Positions 1 to 8,277 are shown, counted from the stretch's first letter. The stretch: 64,000 bases of DNA from Shewanella gelidimarina (GCF_023283945.1 NZ_JAKIKW010000024.1:1-64000); one strand, 5' to 3'. Notes: a model not told the origin generated them from the sequence alone. Numbers and translations are program-made.

Positions 1-103
1 TTACAACCAAGTCAGGCCACATCAGTACAACGGTGGTTTGACGCCTGCAGAGTCTGAACGATTATTTCAGAATGACTCTAAGTCCTTGGCCAAAATTAGT
101 TGA
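1..103 (+). CDS. IS3-family transposase (OrfB-type), C-terminal end only
   Basis: The frame starting at base 2 is open from the window edge and reads YNQVRPHQYNGGLTPAESER followed by about 13 residues and a TGA at 101-103. The RPHQ(Y)NGGLTPAE block is the hallmark C-terminus of IS3-family DDE integrase-type transposases (rve domain). The gene starts outside the window, so it cannot be judged whether the element is intact. No second end of an insertion sequence is evident downstream before the yfcA-type gene. Family assignment is good; the specific IS is not identified. Confidence 0.75.
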   Translation, partial: YNQVRPHQYNGGLTPAESERLFQNDSKSLAKIS

Positions 104-176
104 CCACTTCAACCACTATCGAAGACGTAAAATGTCACTCGCCTTCATTGCAAGACTCACTTTCATTCAAAGGTGC

Positions 177-956
177 CTAGACCCAGAAAAAAAGATCATA
201 TTGTTCAGACAACAGTTTGATGCTCATGGCTATCGACATCGTCACCACTAATGGCTTAATGATTTTAGTGCCTTTAGTCAGCACCAAACGCGAGCCGAGT
301 GTCGCGCCGATTGCCTGCCCTACCAGCATGACTCCCCCAAGCATCCAAAAAACTTTGCCGCCGATGGCAAAAAAGATCAACGAGGCAATGTTAGTAGAGA
401 AGTTGAGAATTTTAGCGTGTGCTGTCGCTTTCGCAAGGCCGTAGCCCGCCAAGGAGACAAATGCTAATGCAAAGAAACTGCCGGTACCTGGACCAAAAAA
501 CCCATCATAAAAACCCACACCTAATGCGGCCGTAAAGGCAAATACTGCCGGTGTCAGTACTTGGTGTTTTTCCTCTTCAGTAATTTTTTTCGAAAACAGA
601 AAATAACCGCCAATACTTAGAATCAGAAACGGCAACATAACCTCAAGAAAAGCGGTGTCTATCATCTGCACGGCAATGGTCCCTATTGCTGCACCAATAA
701 AGGCACAGAGGATACTTAGCTTCATATCTGCCAAATTAATAAGACCTTTACGGACAAAGTACATACTGGCAAAGAAACTGCCACCACAGGCTTGTAATTT
801 ATTAGTGGCTAATGCGACTGTTGGTGGTAAACCTGCCCACATAAGCGCAGGAATGGTTAACAAACCGCCGCCACCTGCTATTGCATCGATAAAGCCGGCA
901 ACGACTGCCACAAAAAATAGCAGAGCAATAAGCTCTATGGTGAGTTCAATTGTCAT
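177..956 (-). CDS. yfcA: TSUP-family membrane permease, YfcA type
   Basis: A 259-residue inner-membrane protein of the TauE/SafE (TSUP) family, thought to move small anions such as sulfur-containing or organic acids. It has about eight hydrophobic segments and both family half-motifs: AGFIDAIAGGGGLLTIPALM near residue 20 and GFYDGFFGPGTGSF near residue 150. The stretch ALATNKLQACGGS and the C-terminal GSRLVLTKGTKIIKPLVV closely follow my memory of E. coli YfcA, so orthology is likely; the substrate is unknown. It is divergent from a LysR-type regulator with a perfect dyad between the two, suggesting local control. A paralogue lies at 23933-24706. Confidence 0.88.
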   Translation of the reverse strand: MTIELTIELIALLFFVAVVAGFIDAIAGGGGLLTIPALMWAGLPPTVALATNKLQACGGSFFASMYFVRKGLINLADMKLSILCAFIGAAIGTIAVQMIDTAFLEVMLPFLILSIGGYFLFSKKITEEEKHQVLTPAVFAFTAALGVGFYDGFFGPGTGSFFALAFVSLAGYGLAKATAHAKILNFSTNIASLIFFAIGGKVFWMLGGVMLVGQAIGATLGSRLVLTKGTKIIKPLVVTMSIAMSIKLLSEQYDLFFWV

Positions 957-1042
957 TTGGGCTCAGGTTAAGTTAATAAGTAAAGTGCCGCTATTAAACG
1001 AGGTTTGCAGTCAAAACACAAAGGAGTTATCGTATTGTTAGC

Positions 1043-1057
1043 GTGAGTTAAACTCAC
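1043..1057. promoter_or_regulatory. Perfect dyad with LysR-box geometry between yfcA and lysR-type gene
   Basis: The sequence GTGAGTTAAACTCAC is a perfect 15-bp palindrome with 7-bp arms. Its inner part has the T-N11-A form classic for LysR-family binding sites. It lies 49 bp upstream of the LysR-type start and 87 bp upstream of the yfcA-type start, in a divergent intergenic region. That this is the operator of the adjacent regulator is inference from position and symmetry. Confidence 0.6.
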
Positions 1058-1105
1058 ACGAGAACCAATGTAAGAACTCATACAAAGTAAAACAAGGCAT
1101 AACGA

Positions 1106-1996
1106 ATGTACTCTCATCTTCCGCCTCTTAACTCTCTACGCGCCTTTGAAGCTGCTGCTCGACTACTTAGCTTTACAATTGCTAGTAAAGAACTATTTGT
1201 GACTCATGGTGCTATCAGCAAGCAAGTTAGAATATTAGAGGAGTATGTGGGTACCCCATTGTTTATTCGGCAGCACCGTAGCCTAAAGCTCACCGATGAG
1301 GGCGAGAGGTACTTTATTAATGTTCAATCAGCATTGCAGACGATTAATAATGCCACTGCCGACCTAATTGATCATCCGTTACGCACTCAAACCTTGGCCA
1401 TTAACGTGCTCCCTAGCTTAACCATTAGTTGGCTTATCCCACGCATGGAGGATTTTAAATCTCGATTTCCGCACCTTTATGTTGATCTCTCAATTGGTGA
1501 CTTTGATGTTGATTTCAGTAGCGCTAAATATGACATCGCAGTACGGAGCGCCACCTCAATCCCGAAAGGGGTCAATGTGATGAAGTTAATGGATGAAGAT
1601 CTTTGCCTTGTGTGTTCACCCGAATTAAGCCAGCAGTTAACATCTCTGGAATCAATCAACCAGATGACACTGCTAAAACATACGACGCGGCCTGATCTTT
1701 GGCAGCTTTGGGCTGAAGATGTGGGGATTAAGCTAACAACAAAAAACAAGTTTGGTGTAGAACACTTTTACATGCTGAGCCAAGCGGCGGTAAGTGGTAT
1801 GGGTGTGGCACTTATTCCACGCTTTTTTATTGAAGATGAGCTTAAAAGTGGCAAGCTGGTGATCCCTTTTGTAGCGAAATTCACTAGCCCATACAGCTAC
1901 TACCTCTTAACGCCGAAATCGAGCAACCTATCATTAAAAGTACAAGCGTTTATTGATTGGTTACTCGAACTATTTAGCCCCTATAGAGAGACGTAA
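1106..1996 (+). CDS. LysR-family transcriptional regulator, GcvA-like
   Basis: A 296-residue regulator. The N-terminal winged helix-turn-helix (about residues 7-65: LNSLRAFEAAARLLSFTIAS, then THGAISKQVRILEEYVGTPL) is of the GcvA/AmpR-like LysR subgroup, followed by a periplasmic-binding-like effector domain (about 90-290). The ATG is preceded by AAGG about nine bases upstream. The gene is divergent from the YfcA-type permease, and the perfect dyad between them suggests it regulates that permease and itself. The effector is unknown. No other target is suggested by the context, since the next gene downstream is convergent and unrelated. Confidence 0.9.
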   Translation: MYSHLPPLNSLRAFEAAARLLSFTIASKELFVTHGAISKQVRILEEYVGTPLFIRQHRSLKLTDEGERYFINVQSALQTINNATADLIDHPLRTQTLAINVLPSLTISWLIPRMEDFKSRFPHLYVDLSIGDFDVDFSSAKYDIAVRSATSIPKGVNVMKLMDEDLCLVCSPELSQQLTSLESINQMTLLKHTTRPDLWQLWAEDVGIKLTTKNKFGVEHFYMLSQAAVSGMGVALIPRFFIEDELKSGKLVIPFVAKFTSPYSYYLLTPKSSNLSLKVQAFIDWLLELFSPYRET

Positions 1997-2022
1997 CAAA
2001 TTGGCTATTTACCAATGTGTTA

Positions 2023-3990
2023 TCACTGTAACTCTGCGATGTCGAACAGTTCTAAGTAACTGATACCCGGTTGGACAACGATTTCAAAGCGCAACACTTT
2101 ATGACAAGCATCAAAAAGAGCCTCTCCAAACCATTGCCTATCGAAGGATTCTAGCGCTTGGAGGATCCCTGCTTGCCCTAAATCACCTTTGACATTTTCG
2201 GGAGCCAACGCATCAATAAAACTGGCCACTAGTCCATAAAGATCTTTTTCAGCTTGCCCTTCAACATCCCACAGCGTGGGATCCGCATACTGGCTTGCAT
2301 AATGGCTTGCGGCGATATCGAGGCCAATACCAAAGTTCACCAGAATCGCTTTATTGGGATTACAGATGATATTTTTAGGACAAATAGCCCCATGGTAGAT
2401 ATCCATTTGATGCATATACTGCAAGCCTGTAAGCAGCTGGGTAAACCATTTAATAGGCTGACCCAACTCAATGACCGTTAACTCATCTATGGAGACGCCA
2501 TACTCCCACGCTCGAGCAATAAACAGCTCTTCACTTTGCGGCAGTTGGCCAAAGGCGAGGACTTTTTCTATATGGGGGTGAAAAAGTTTGGCTAAACTCC
2601 GATAAGTGTTGCTGAGCATAGACCAATTAGCTTCGACGCTGCTATAAATTGATATACCGCACTGGTATTGTCCTTGCAGGTGTTTTGCCCGCCAAAATTG
2701 GCTTGTCTTAGTGGCTGCAATAAATTGCTCTAATTCAAAATGATGATCAATAACGGCGCCTTTGGTGATCTCAATGTGTTCAGGCACCGTATCGCAAACA
2801 CCTTGGTCGATCAATGCAGAGAGATCGCAGCGCAGTGCATCTAAGTCATTGGTTTCACCCGCAACAGCGGCGCGATACCATTGATATACTCGAGGTTGCT
2901 TAGTCTGCTCAGCGATCGCTAAGAACCCTTGTGCATAGGCTTTGATATCGTTGTTAACACTCAGTGTGTCTTTGATATCAATGAATTCGACATCACCCAT
3001 GTCTGATACAAAAATACAGTTGCTCGTCCAGCCACTGACGGTAAAGCCGCGACGATGGATCTGTTGTAAGCCCGACACACTGCGGCGCAGTATTTCAAGC
3101 AACTGATAAGTGGTCATCTGCTCCGACTCAAGCACGTTAAGCGGCACACCACGCGGCATACGAATAGGCAAAACGAGTTGCTCGCCGTCTTGTATTAATG
3201 GCGCACAATAAGGCACACCACTGCAGCCAGACAACGCTTGTAGGCGTTGAAATTCAGTTCTAAGCTGGGCTTCATGGGTCTCAGATTGGCTGCTATCGTC
3301 AAACTGAGTCGGGATTAATACTTTTAACAGCCATGGAGCGGTCCATTCACCCGGATTATATTCAGCCTGCCAGACTTCTAATCCACTTTGAATAAATAGG
3401 CATTTTAGTTTAGTGAAATCTTGGATTTTATTATTACGTTGCTCAACGATGGCGACTTGGCCAATGGTTTCAAGCACCAGCTCTTTTTGGGTATTTGTCA
3501 CTTGATGCTTTCTAGGTGCAGTCAGCCCCCACTCTGTGGTTAGCGCTGCAACAATCTGTTTTGGAGTATAAATACTCAAAGAGCCTTGATGTTTTTCAAG
3601 CTCAATCTCTTCCCCTTTACGGCCTGTAATAAACACCATGCCTTGACACCAAGGAGCATAAACACCGACAGGGATCTTATGCTTGACGTTGCCCGCCAAG
3701 ACACGAGCAACGTAGTTAGCCTTAGCTAAGCTATTGTCGACTTCACGTCCATCAAGTGACCAAGCATGCAAACCTGCATCTAATCGGCCGATATAGCCTT
3801 TAACGTCAACAACGTAAACGCCCCACTCGCCAATAACGAGTGCGTCGACTTCCATTGCCAGACCAGATTTAGTGGGAATTTCTACATTGGTGAGTAAGAT
3901 ATAATCTTCTGGGAGTTCATCTGCTAGCAATGAAAATGCCCAACGCTCAGCATCGTTTACCGGCGTGCCAAAACTTATCATTCTTGCCAT
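2023..3990 (-). CDS. NERD-domain protein with two degenerate kinase-like domains
   Basis: A 655-residue protein. ATG 3990 is chosen over an upstream TTG because GGGAG lies about eight bases before it. Residues 1-150 are a NERD (nuclease-related) domain: Asp49 in EVDALVIG and DVK at 62-64 match the D...(E/D)xK nuclease core. Two kinase-fold regions follow, about 190-345 and 415-600. In the first, Lys223 (WLLKV) could be the ATP lysine, but the HRD/DLKPxN region reads SGWTSN, so the catalytic Asp is gone; DFG reads DIK. In the second, HRDLKP reads HGAICPKN and DFG reads NFG, with no clear beta-3 lysine. Both look like pseudokinases. NERD-kinase fusions are known, for example PglW in some phage-defence systems, but no defence genes are nearby and the gene appears monocistronic. 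Function unknown; perhaps regulated nucleic-acid cleavage or scaffolding. Confidence 0.8.
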   Translation of the reverse strand: MARMISFGTPVNDAERWAFSLLADELPEDYILLTNVEIPTKSGLAMEVDALVIGEWGVYVVDVKGYIGRLDAGLHAWSLDGREVDNSLAKANYVARVLAGNVKHKIPVGVYAPWCQGMVFITGRKGEEIELEKHQGSLSIYTPKQIVAALTTEWGLTAPRKHQVTNTQKELVLETIGQVAIVEQRNNKIQDFTKLKCLFIQSGLEVWQAEYNPGEWTAPWLLKVLIPTQFDDSSQSETHEAQLRTEFQRLQALSGCSGVPYCAPLIQDGEQLVLPIRMPRGVPLNVLESEQMTTYQLLEILRRSVSGLQQIHRRGFTVSGWTSNCIFVSDMGDVEFIDIKDTLSVNNDIKAYAQGFLAIAEQTKQPRVYQWYRAAVAGETNDLDALRCDLSALIDQGVCDTVPEHIEITKGAVIDHHFELEQFIAATKTSQFWRAKHLQGQYQCGISIYSSVEANWSMLSNTYRSLAKLFHPHIEKVLAFGQLPQSEELFIARAWEYGVSIDELTVIELGQPIKWFTQLLTGLQYMHQMDIYHGAICPKNIICNPNKAILVNFGIGLDIAASHYASQYADPTLWDVEGQAEKDLYGLVASFIDALAPENVKGDLGQAGILQALESFDRQWFGEALFDACHKVLRFEIVVQPGISYLELFDIAELQ

Positions 3991-4045
3991 TCTTTTCTCC
4001 CTCTGTGGCAATTATTTTGTTTTAACATTCTCAACGTCTGGACAC

Positions 4046-4070
4046 AAAAAAGCCACTAATAAAGTGGCTT
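4046..4070 (-). terminator. Intrinsic terminator after the S4/RraB pair
   Basis: AGCCACT and AGTGGCT form a stem with a short A/T loop. Read on the minus strand it is followed by a run of T (the A-run at 4046-4050). It lies 40 bases beyond the RraB-like stop codon. Confidence 0.75.
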
Positions 4071-4109
4071 ATTTTAAAACTCATTTTCAGAGCTGATGTT
4101 TAACACTCA

Positions 4110-4496
4110 TTAGTGTTTACAATCATCACTACATTCATGGTCGTCATCAGCAAAGTCGTCGTCACCTTCTTGGTTCTGCATTACGCCCCAACCGTCAGTC
4201 ACGCCGCCAAACTCTTGAGCAAACTCATGCAAGCTAAGCTCTTGCTCTACAATGGTGTTGTAGTCAGGAACCATATTGAGGCATACGATAAGTTCCCACT
4301 TACCTGACTCGTCATTTAAGAGAAGCTCAATTTCGCCTTCTAGATCTGACTTGCCTAGCTCTTCAGTTGCTGTCTCTGCATCGCGTTGGTCTTCAAAAAC
4401 CAAAAAGAAGTCGACATCAAGTGCAAGCGATAGATCGATACCTGCATCGGCCATTGCTTGTAGCATTTTGCCGTTATCATCATCTGGAAACTGCAT
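4110..4496 (-). CDS. RraB-family (ribonuclease E regulator-like) protein
   Basis: A 128-residue acidic cytosolic protein matching the RraB fold family: FPDDDNGKML at the start, a central ferredoxin-like segment, and the typical FAQEFGGVTDGWGVMQNQ near the C-terminus (E. coli RraB has a related DGWGTY). RraB binds RNase E and inhibits it. The C-terminal tail is very acidic and ends in HECSDDCKH, a small Cys/His patch that could bind metal. ATG 4496 has AGAGG seven bases upstream. It lies nine bases downstream of an S4 RNA-binding gene on the same strand, so the two are likely co-transcribed. Whether it acts on RNase E is not shown; many organisms carry several family members. Confidence 0.75.
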   Translation of the reverse strand: MQFPDDDNGKMLQAMADAGIDLSLALDVDFFLVFEDQRDAETATEELGKSDLEGEIELLLNDESGKWELIVCLNMVPDYNTIVEQELSLHEFAQEFGGVTDGWGVMQNQEGDDDFADDDHECSDDCKH

Positions 4497-4505
4497 ATTA
4501 ATCCT

Positions 4506-4751
4506 CTACTCGCTTTCTTCGGACGCTGCAATAATCTGAACTGATTCGTCATTAAAGCTGACAACTTCACCCGCAATGACTTTTTTACGTTTACGGGTCT
4601 CTACTTCACCGTTAACCGTCACTTTGCCTTCCGAAATAATATGCTTAGCTTCTCCGCCACCGCTTATCATTCCTTGGACTTTTAATACTTTGTATAACTC
4701 GATATATTCTTCGCCTGACTTTAATGTCAGCGTTGGAGTATCTGAACTCAC
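4506..4751 (-). CDS. Small S4-domain RNA-binding protein, YbcJ-like
   Basis: An 81-residue protein made almost wholly of an S4 RNA-binding module: the YIELYKVLKVQGMISGGGEA and KVTVNGEVETRKRKKV segments match the YbcJ-type family. It starts with GTG at 4751, supported by AAGGCG about nine bases upstream. Single-domain S4 proteins of this size bind structured RNA, often ribosomal; the target here is not evident. It is the first gene of a probable two-gene operon with the RraB-like protein, which fits an RNA-metabolism role. Confidence 0.85.
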   Translation of the reverse strand: MSSDTPTLTLKSGEEYIELYKVLKVQGMISGGGEAKHIISEGKVTVNGEVETRKRKKVIAGEVVSFNDESVQIIAASEESE

Positions 4752-4830
4752 TTTAATTCGCCTTAAATTTACTAAACTGTTGGCATTATAACACTCAAAT
4801 CATCAAGCGAGCGCACGCTTTATAGCGTGG

Positions 4831-5364
4831 CTAAACTCTTTCTGCCACAAGGAGGCCATAAAATCGTTCATCTAGCCATTCATCGCCCACTTTCCAGTTA
4901 TGGCGTAACAAACCTTCTTGCAGAAAATGGCACTTTTCGAGTACTTTTGTTGACGCTATATTAAGGTCAGCACAATGTGCGATAAATTTATGTGGCATAA
5001 GCGCAATACATGCCCAATCTATCAACCCTTGCAAAGCTTCAGTGGCATAACCTTTTCCTTGCGCGTTGTCATGCAGCATATAGCCGACTTCTAACTGCCC
5101 AAGTGTTTGGCTTACATTATGCAAGCTCAAAAAACCGATAAAACTCTTACTGTGCACCGCTTCAATAACCAAAGATAACTGTTGGTCTTCTTTAAGGTTA
5201 TTGGGGGTGAGCACACGCTCGAACTTTTGGCGTATGACCGATTCAGACTGAGGAATACGAACGTACTGATTCAATATTTCACATGAATTAGTGTATAAAA
5301 AATCATCCCAATCGCTGGCGATAACGGTTCTTAACCTAAGTCTGTCGGTATACAGCTCGAGCAT
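4831..5364 (-). CDS. GNAT-family N-acetyltransferase, RimJ/RimL-like
   Basis: A 177-residue acetyltransferase of the RimJ/RimL type (Acetyltransf_3). It opens with MLELYTDRLRLRTVIASDWD, has the acetyl-CoA loop region GYMLHDNAQGKGYATEAL around residues 93-110, and continues with IAHCADLNIASTKVLEKCHF, the usual N-x-x-S-x-x-V-L-E-K motif. AAGGA lies about seven bases before the ATG. Family members acetylate protein N-termini or small amines; the substrate is not predictable here. Likely a single-gene unit. Confidence 0.88.
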   Translation of the reverse strand: MLELYTDRLRLRTVIASDWDDFLYTNSCEILNQYVRIPQSESVIRQKFERVLTPNNLKEDQQLSLVIEAVHSKSFIGFLSLHNVSQTLGQLEVGYMLHDNAQGKGYATEALQGLIDWACIALMPHKFIAHCADLNIASTKVLEKCHFLQEGLLRHNWKVGDEWLDERFYGLLVAERV

Positions 5365-5400
5365 GCCTTATCCTTTATAGACAACTAAACAGCAGGCGGA

Positions 5401-5679
5401 TTAGCCTCTGCTCGTCACCTCTAACAAGTGGTAACCGAACTGTGTTTTAACTGGACCTTGAACTTCGTTCAAAGGCGCGTTAAATACCACTTCATCAAAC
5501 TCTTTAACCATCATACCGGGTCCAAATGAACCTAAATCACCACCTTGAGCAGAAGATGGGCAAGACGAGTTTGCTTTAGCGACATCACCAAAATCAGCAC
5601 CACCAAGGATCTGTTGTTTTAGCTCTTCACACTGCTGCTCTGTATCTACTAGTAGATGTCTTGCTGTTGCTTGTACCAT
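5401..5679 (-). CDS. ppiC: Parvulin-type peptidyl-prolyl isomerase, PpiC
   Basis: A 92-residue stand-alone parvulin domain without signal peptide, the size of E. coli PpiC. It catalyses cis-trans isomerisation of prolyl bonds in the cytoplasm. Family motifs are clear: ARHLLVDTEQQCEELKQQI, GADFGDVAKANSSCPSSAQG, GGDLGSFGPGMMVKEFDEVV and the terminal VKTQFGYHLLEV. AGGAG lies eight bases before the ATG at 5679. The window also carries PpiB, PpiD and trigger factor, so four distinct isomerases occur within 60 kb. Confidence 0.93.
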   Translation of the reverse strand: MVQATARHLLVDTEQQCEELKQQILGGADFGDVAKANSSCPSSAQGGDLGSFGPGMMVKEFDEVVFNAPLNEVQGPVKTQFGYHLLEVTSRG

Positions 5680-5725
5680 GGATTAACTCCTATAAATTAA
5701 AAATAATTGCCTGTTTGGCAAAATT

Positions 5726-5774
5726 AAACCCCGCTAGTATATCCCAAATATTAGCGGACATTCCAGCGGGGTTT
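5726..5774 (-). terminator. Hairpin downstream of the DUF885 gene
   Basis: AAACCCCGCT and AGCGGGGTTT form a perfect 10-bp stem around a loop of about 29 bases. On the minus strand it is followed by TAATTTTG. It is placed 15 bases after the DUF885 stop codon, as a terminator would be, although the loop is unusually long. Confidence 0.55.
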
Positions 5775-5788
5775 ACCAGTTATGTATT

Positions 5789-7612
5789 CTATTGTTGTGA
5801 CGCTATCCAGTCATTAATTTTCAGTTCCATCACTTCCATAGGCAGTGAGCCCGACGTCAATATTTGATCATGGAAAGCGCGTAAGTCAAACTTATCGCCT
5901 AGCGCTTTTTCAGCTTGTGCACGCAATGACAATATTTTTAACTGACCAATTTTATAAGATAGGGCTTGTCCTGGTATCGCCATATAGCGTTCGACTTCCG
6001 CAATAATGTCAGACTCAGCCATGGGCGAGTTATCTTTCATATATTGTATTGCTTGCTCACGAGTCCAGCCTTTTGCGTGTAACCCTGTATCCACCACCAA
6101 ACGCATAGCACGTAACATTTCGTCTGATAACTTTCCAAAGTACTGATACGGATCTGTAAATAGCCCCATCTCAATACCTAAATATTCAGAGTATAAAGCC
6201 CAACCTTCTTCGAATGCCGTGTAGTTACCAAAGCGTTGAAACTCAGGTACGCCCGTCAACTCTTGTTTAATCGCAATCTGGAAGTGATGACCGGGGGCCG
6301 CTTCATGCAGTGATAAAGTGGTCATGCCCCACTTTGGCTGAGCCTTAAGGTTATAGGTATTGACGTAAAACACCCCAGGGCGTGAACCGTCAACCGCTGG
6401 AGATTCATACGACGCACCCGCTGCCGATTGCTCTCTAAAACTTTCTACTGGCTTAACGATATAATCAGCCTTTGGCATGATATTAAAGTACTTAGGCAGC
6501 TCAGCATTAATCTTATCTTTAAGCTGCATATAGCCATCGATAAGCCCCTGACGGTCTTCAAAGAAATACTGCGGCTCAGAAGATAGTGAAGCAAAGAAAG
6601 CGGTTAAATCACCTTTAAAGCCGACTTGTTGGCGCACTTTGTCCATCTCTGACAATATACGGGCAACTTCGTCTAAACCAATTTTATGGATCTCATCTAC
6701 CGGCATCGTCGTTGTAGTATGAGTATTAGCAAGATGTTGGTACCACATTTTGCCATTGGGTAAGCCCCACCAACCGTCAGTTGCACGAGCAGATTTTAGA
6801 TACGTGTTTTGGAAATAATCACGTAGTGCTGTTAATTCAGGTAAAAGATCGTCAGTAATGAGTTGCTTATATTCAATGGTGAGCGCTGTTTTGTCTGCAA
6901 CAGAGAACGACTCTGGCATTAAGCTTATAGGGGTGTAAAACAGACTATCTTCTGGGGTTGAAACTAATTGAGCCGTCAGTTGAGGAATGATGCGATCGAC
7001 TAACACTCTTGGTAACACCACCTTACTCTCAATCCCTTCATCCATACGCACTTGCGCCATTTTCATCCACTCGATGAATCCTTGTAAACGTTTCTCCCAA
7101 TTACGGTAGTCTTCTACGGTTTGAAAAGGTTGAGCACTTTCGCCACTGCCAAGCTGCACCATGCTAATGACGGTGCTGTAAAACTGATTCATTGGCATAA
7201 AATGGTTAGGAAAAGTCTCATCCGCCATGGCGACATTGCGGTCGTAGGTGAACATGTCATAACTTAGCTTTAAGTCATTAGACAGTTTGCTACGGTCGAT
7301 TTTTTTAACGTCACTCAGATAACGCTTATTCAAATTATGACGCTGTGTCAGGTATTCGTCAGACAATCCATCACCAAATTTATCGTTGTAATCATTAACC
7401 CCAACGAACGTAGCGTAAATAGGTTCAAGCGCTAAATACTCTTTAAAATAATTATCGACCAATAACAAATAAGTTTGTTCTACTGTTTGTTGTTGGCTTA
7501 ACTGCGTACTCGTACCTACATCTGATTCATTTAATTGAGTATTCGCTTTATCACCGCAACCCGTCATACCGAGTACCATGCTAATAGATAGTGCGACTAT
7601 CGCCTTTTTCAT
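5789..7612 (-). CDS. DUF885-family lipoprotein, putative zinc-dependent peptidase
   Basis: About 607 residues when started at ATG 7612, which gives a proper lipoprotein signal: MKKAIVALSISMVLGMTGCG with the lipobox MTGC. An upstream in-frame extension to 7804 is rejected, since it would overlap the divergent gene at 7688 and bury the signal peptide. The DUF885 body contains LHEAAPGHHFQ (HExxPGHH, probable zinc ligands and general base) and FEEGWALYSEYLG, a likely third-ligand helix of a gluzincin-like peptidase. It is probably anchored in the envelope and acts on peptides. The activity is inferred from motifs and not demonstrated for most family members. Confidence 0.87.
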   Translation of the reverse strand: MKKAIVALSISMVLGMTGCGDKANTQLNESDVGTSTQLSQQQTVEQTYLLLVDNYFKEYLALEPIYATFVGVNDYNDKFGDGLSDEYLTQRHNLNKRYLSDVKKIDRSKLSNDLKLSYDMFTYDRNVAMADETFPNHFMPMNQFYSTVISMVQLGSGESAQPFQTVEDYRNWEKRLQGFIEWMKMAQVRMDEGIESKVVLPRVLVDRIIPQLTAQLVSTPEDSLFYTPISLMPESFSVADKTALTIEYKQLITDDLLPELTALRDYFQNTYLKSARATDGWWGLPNGKMWYQHLANTHTTTTMPVDEIHKIGLDEVARILSEMDKVRQQVGFKGDLTAFFASLSSEPQYFFEDRQGLIDGYMQLKDKINAELPKYFNIMPKADYIVKPVESFREQSAAGASYESPAVDGSRPGVFYVNTYNLKAQPKWGMTTLSLHEAAPGHHFQIAIKQELTGVPEFQRFGNYTAFEEGWALYSEYLGIEMGLFTDPYQYFGKLSDEMLRAMRLVVDTGLHAKGWTREQAIQYMKDNSPMAESDIIAEVERYMAIPGQALSYKIGQLKILSLRAQAEKALGDKFDLRAFHDQILTSGSLPMEVMELKINDWIASQQ

Positions 7613-7687
7613 TCTAATCTTCCTTTTATTCAATGTAAGTGAGCGATCTTTTCTATACTTAACCACAAGTCTCATTAGGAGTGGCTC

Positions 7688-8200
7688 ATGATTTACTCTT
7701 TTAGTAATTCTGGTTTTAGAGATCCTGAAACAGGTGTGTATAACCAAACCTATTTTATGGAAGTATTCAATCGAGAATGGCATCGCCATATACGTGATCA
7801 CCAAAGTCTGGCCTTATTGTATCTATGCCCGCACATTCATGAAACTATTTCCCAGCCTCAATTGTTAGAATTATTCATGAAGCAAGTCCAAGATGCACTT
7901 ATGCGTACCAGTGATCTGCTAGCAAGACTTGATAATCAGTCCTTTGCATTGGGTATTTTTGAAACTGACGAGACGGGTACAAAAATTGTAATCGATAGAT
8001 TAGAACATAAAATTGCCGATTTCAATCAAGCATTTCAAGCTAATAGCCACTCTGAAATATCGTATGAACTAACGGGTTGTATCTGTTATCCGAGCGCGAA
8101 CGTTTACCTTGAAACCCTATTTGAGACTGTCGAACAACAAACAATGAAAATGCGCAGTAACAGCGCCTTTAACGAAACACTGATTCACCTAAGAAGCTAA
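7688..8200 (+). CDS. Stand-alone degenerate GGDEF-domain protein
   Basis: A 170-residue single-domain protein. Its start, DPETGVYNQTYFMEVFNREW, matches the D-LTGLYNR entry of a GGDEF domain, and the remaining spacing fits. The signature loop RxGGDEF reads RLDNQSFAL at residues 80-88, so the catalytic GGDEF motif and the inhibitory RxxD site are lost. It should not make c-di-GMP. It has no transmembrane or sensory domain. It is divergent from the DUF885 lipoprotein (about 75 bases apart) and converges on the TonB2-type operon. It may be a protein-interaction or nucleotide-binding remnant; function unknown. Confidence 0.75.
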   Translation: MIYSFSNSGFRDPETGVYNQTYFMEVFNREWHRHIRDHQSLALLYLCPHIHETISQPQLLELFMKQVQDALMRTSDLLARLDNQSFALGIFETDETGTKIVIDRLEHKIADFNQAFQANSHSEISYELTGCICYPSANVYLETLFETVEQQTMKMRSNSAFNETLIHLRS

Positions 8201-8234
8201 TTTAAAACCATCACTATGCTTGTTTAGCGCCCAT

Positions 8235-8264
8235 AAAAAAAGCCTCTTAAAAAGAGGCTTTTTT
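8235..8264. terminator. Bidirectional terminator
   Basis: AAAAAAAGCCTCTT and AAGAGGCTTTTTT form a stem with A-run and T-run on both sides. It lies between the convergent degenerate-GGDEF gene and the TPR gene, so it can serve both. Confidence 0.85.
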
Positions 8265-8277
8265 CGATATCAAAAAG

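Noticed and set aside
2023..3990. NERD-kinase gene as part of a BREX/Pgl-type phage-defence system
   Set aside because: No methyltransferase, PglZ, ATPase or other defence partner is adjacent; neighbours are housekeeping genes.
7613..7804. Extended N-terminus for the DUF885 protein
   Set aside because: It would overlap the divergent GGDEF-like gene and place the lipoprotein signal peptide internally.
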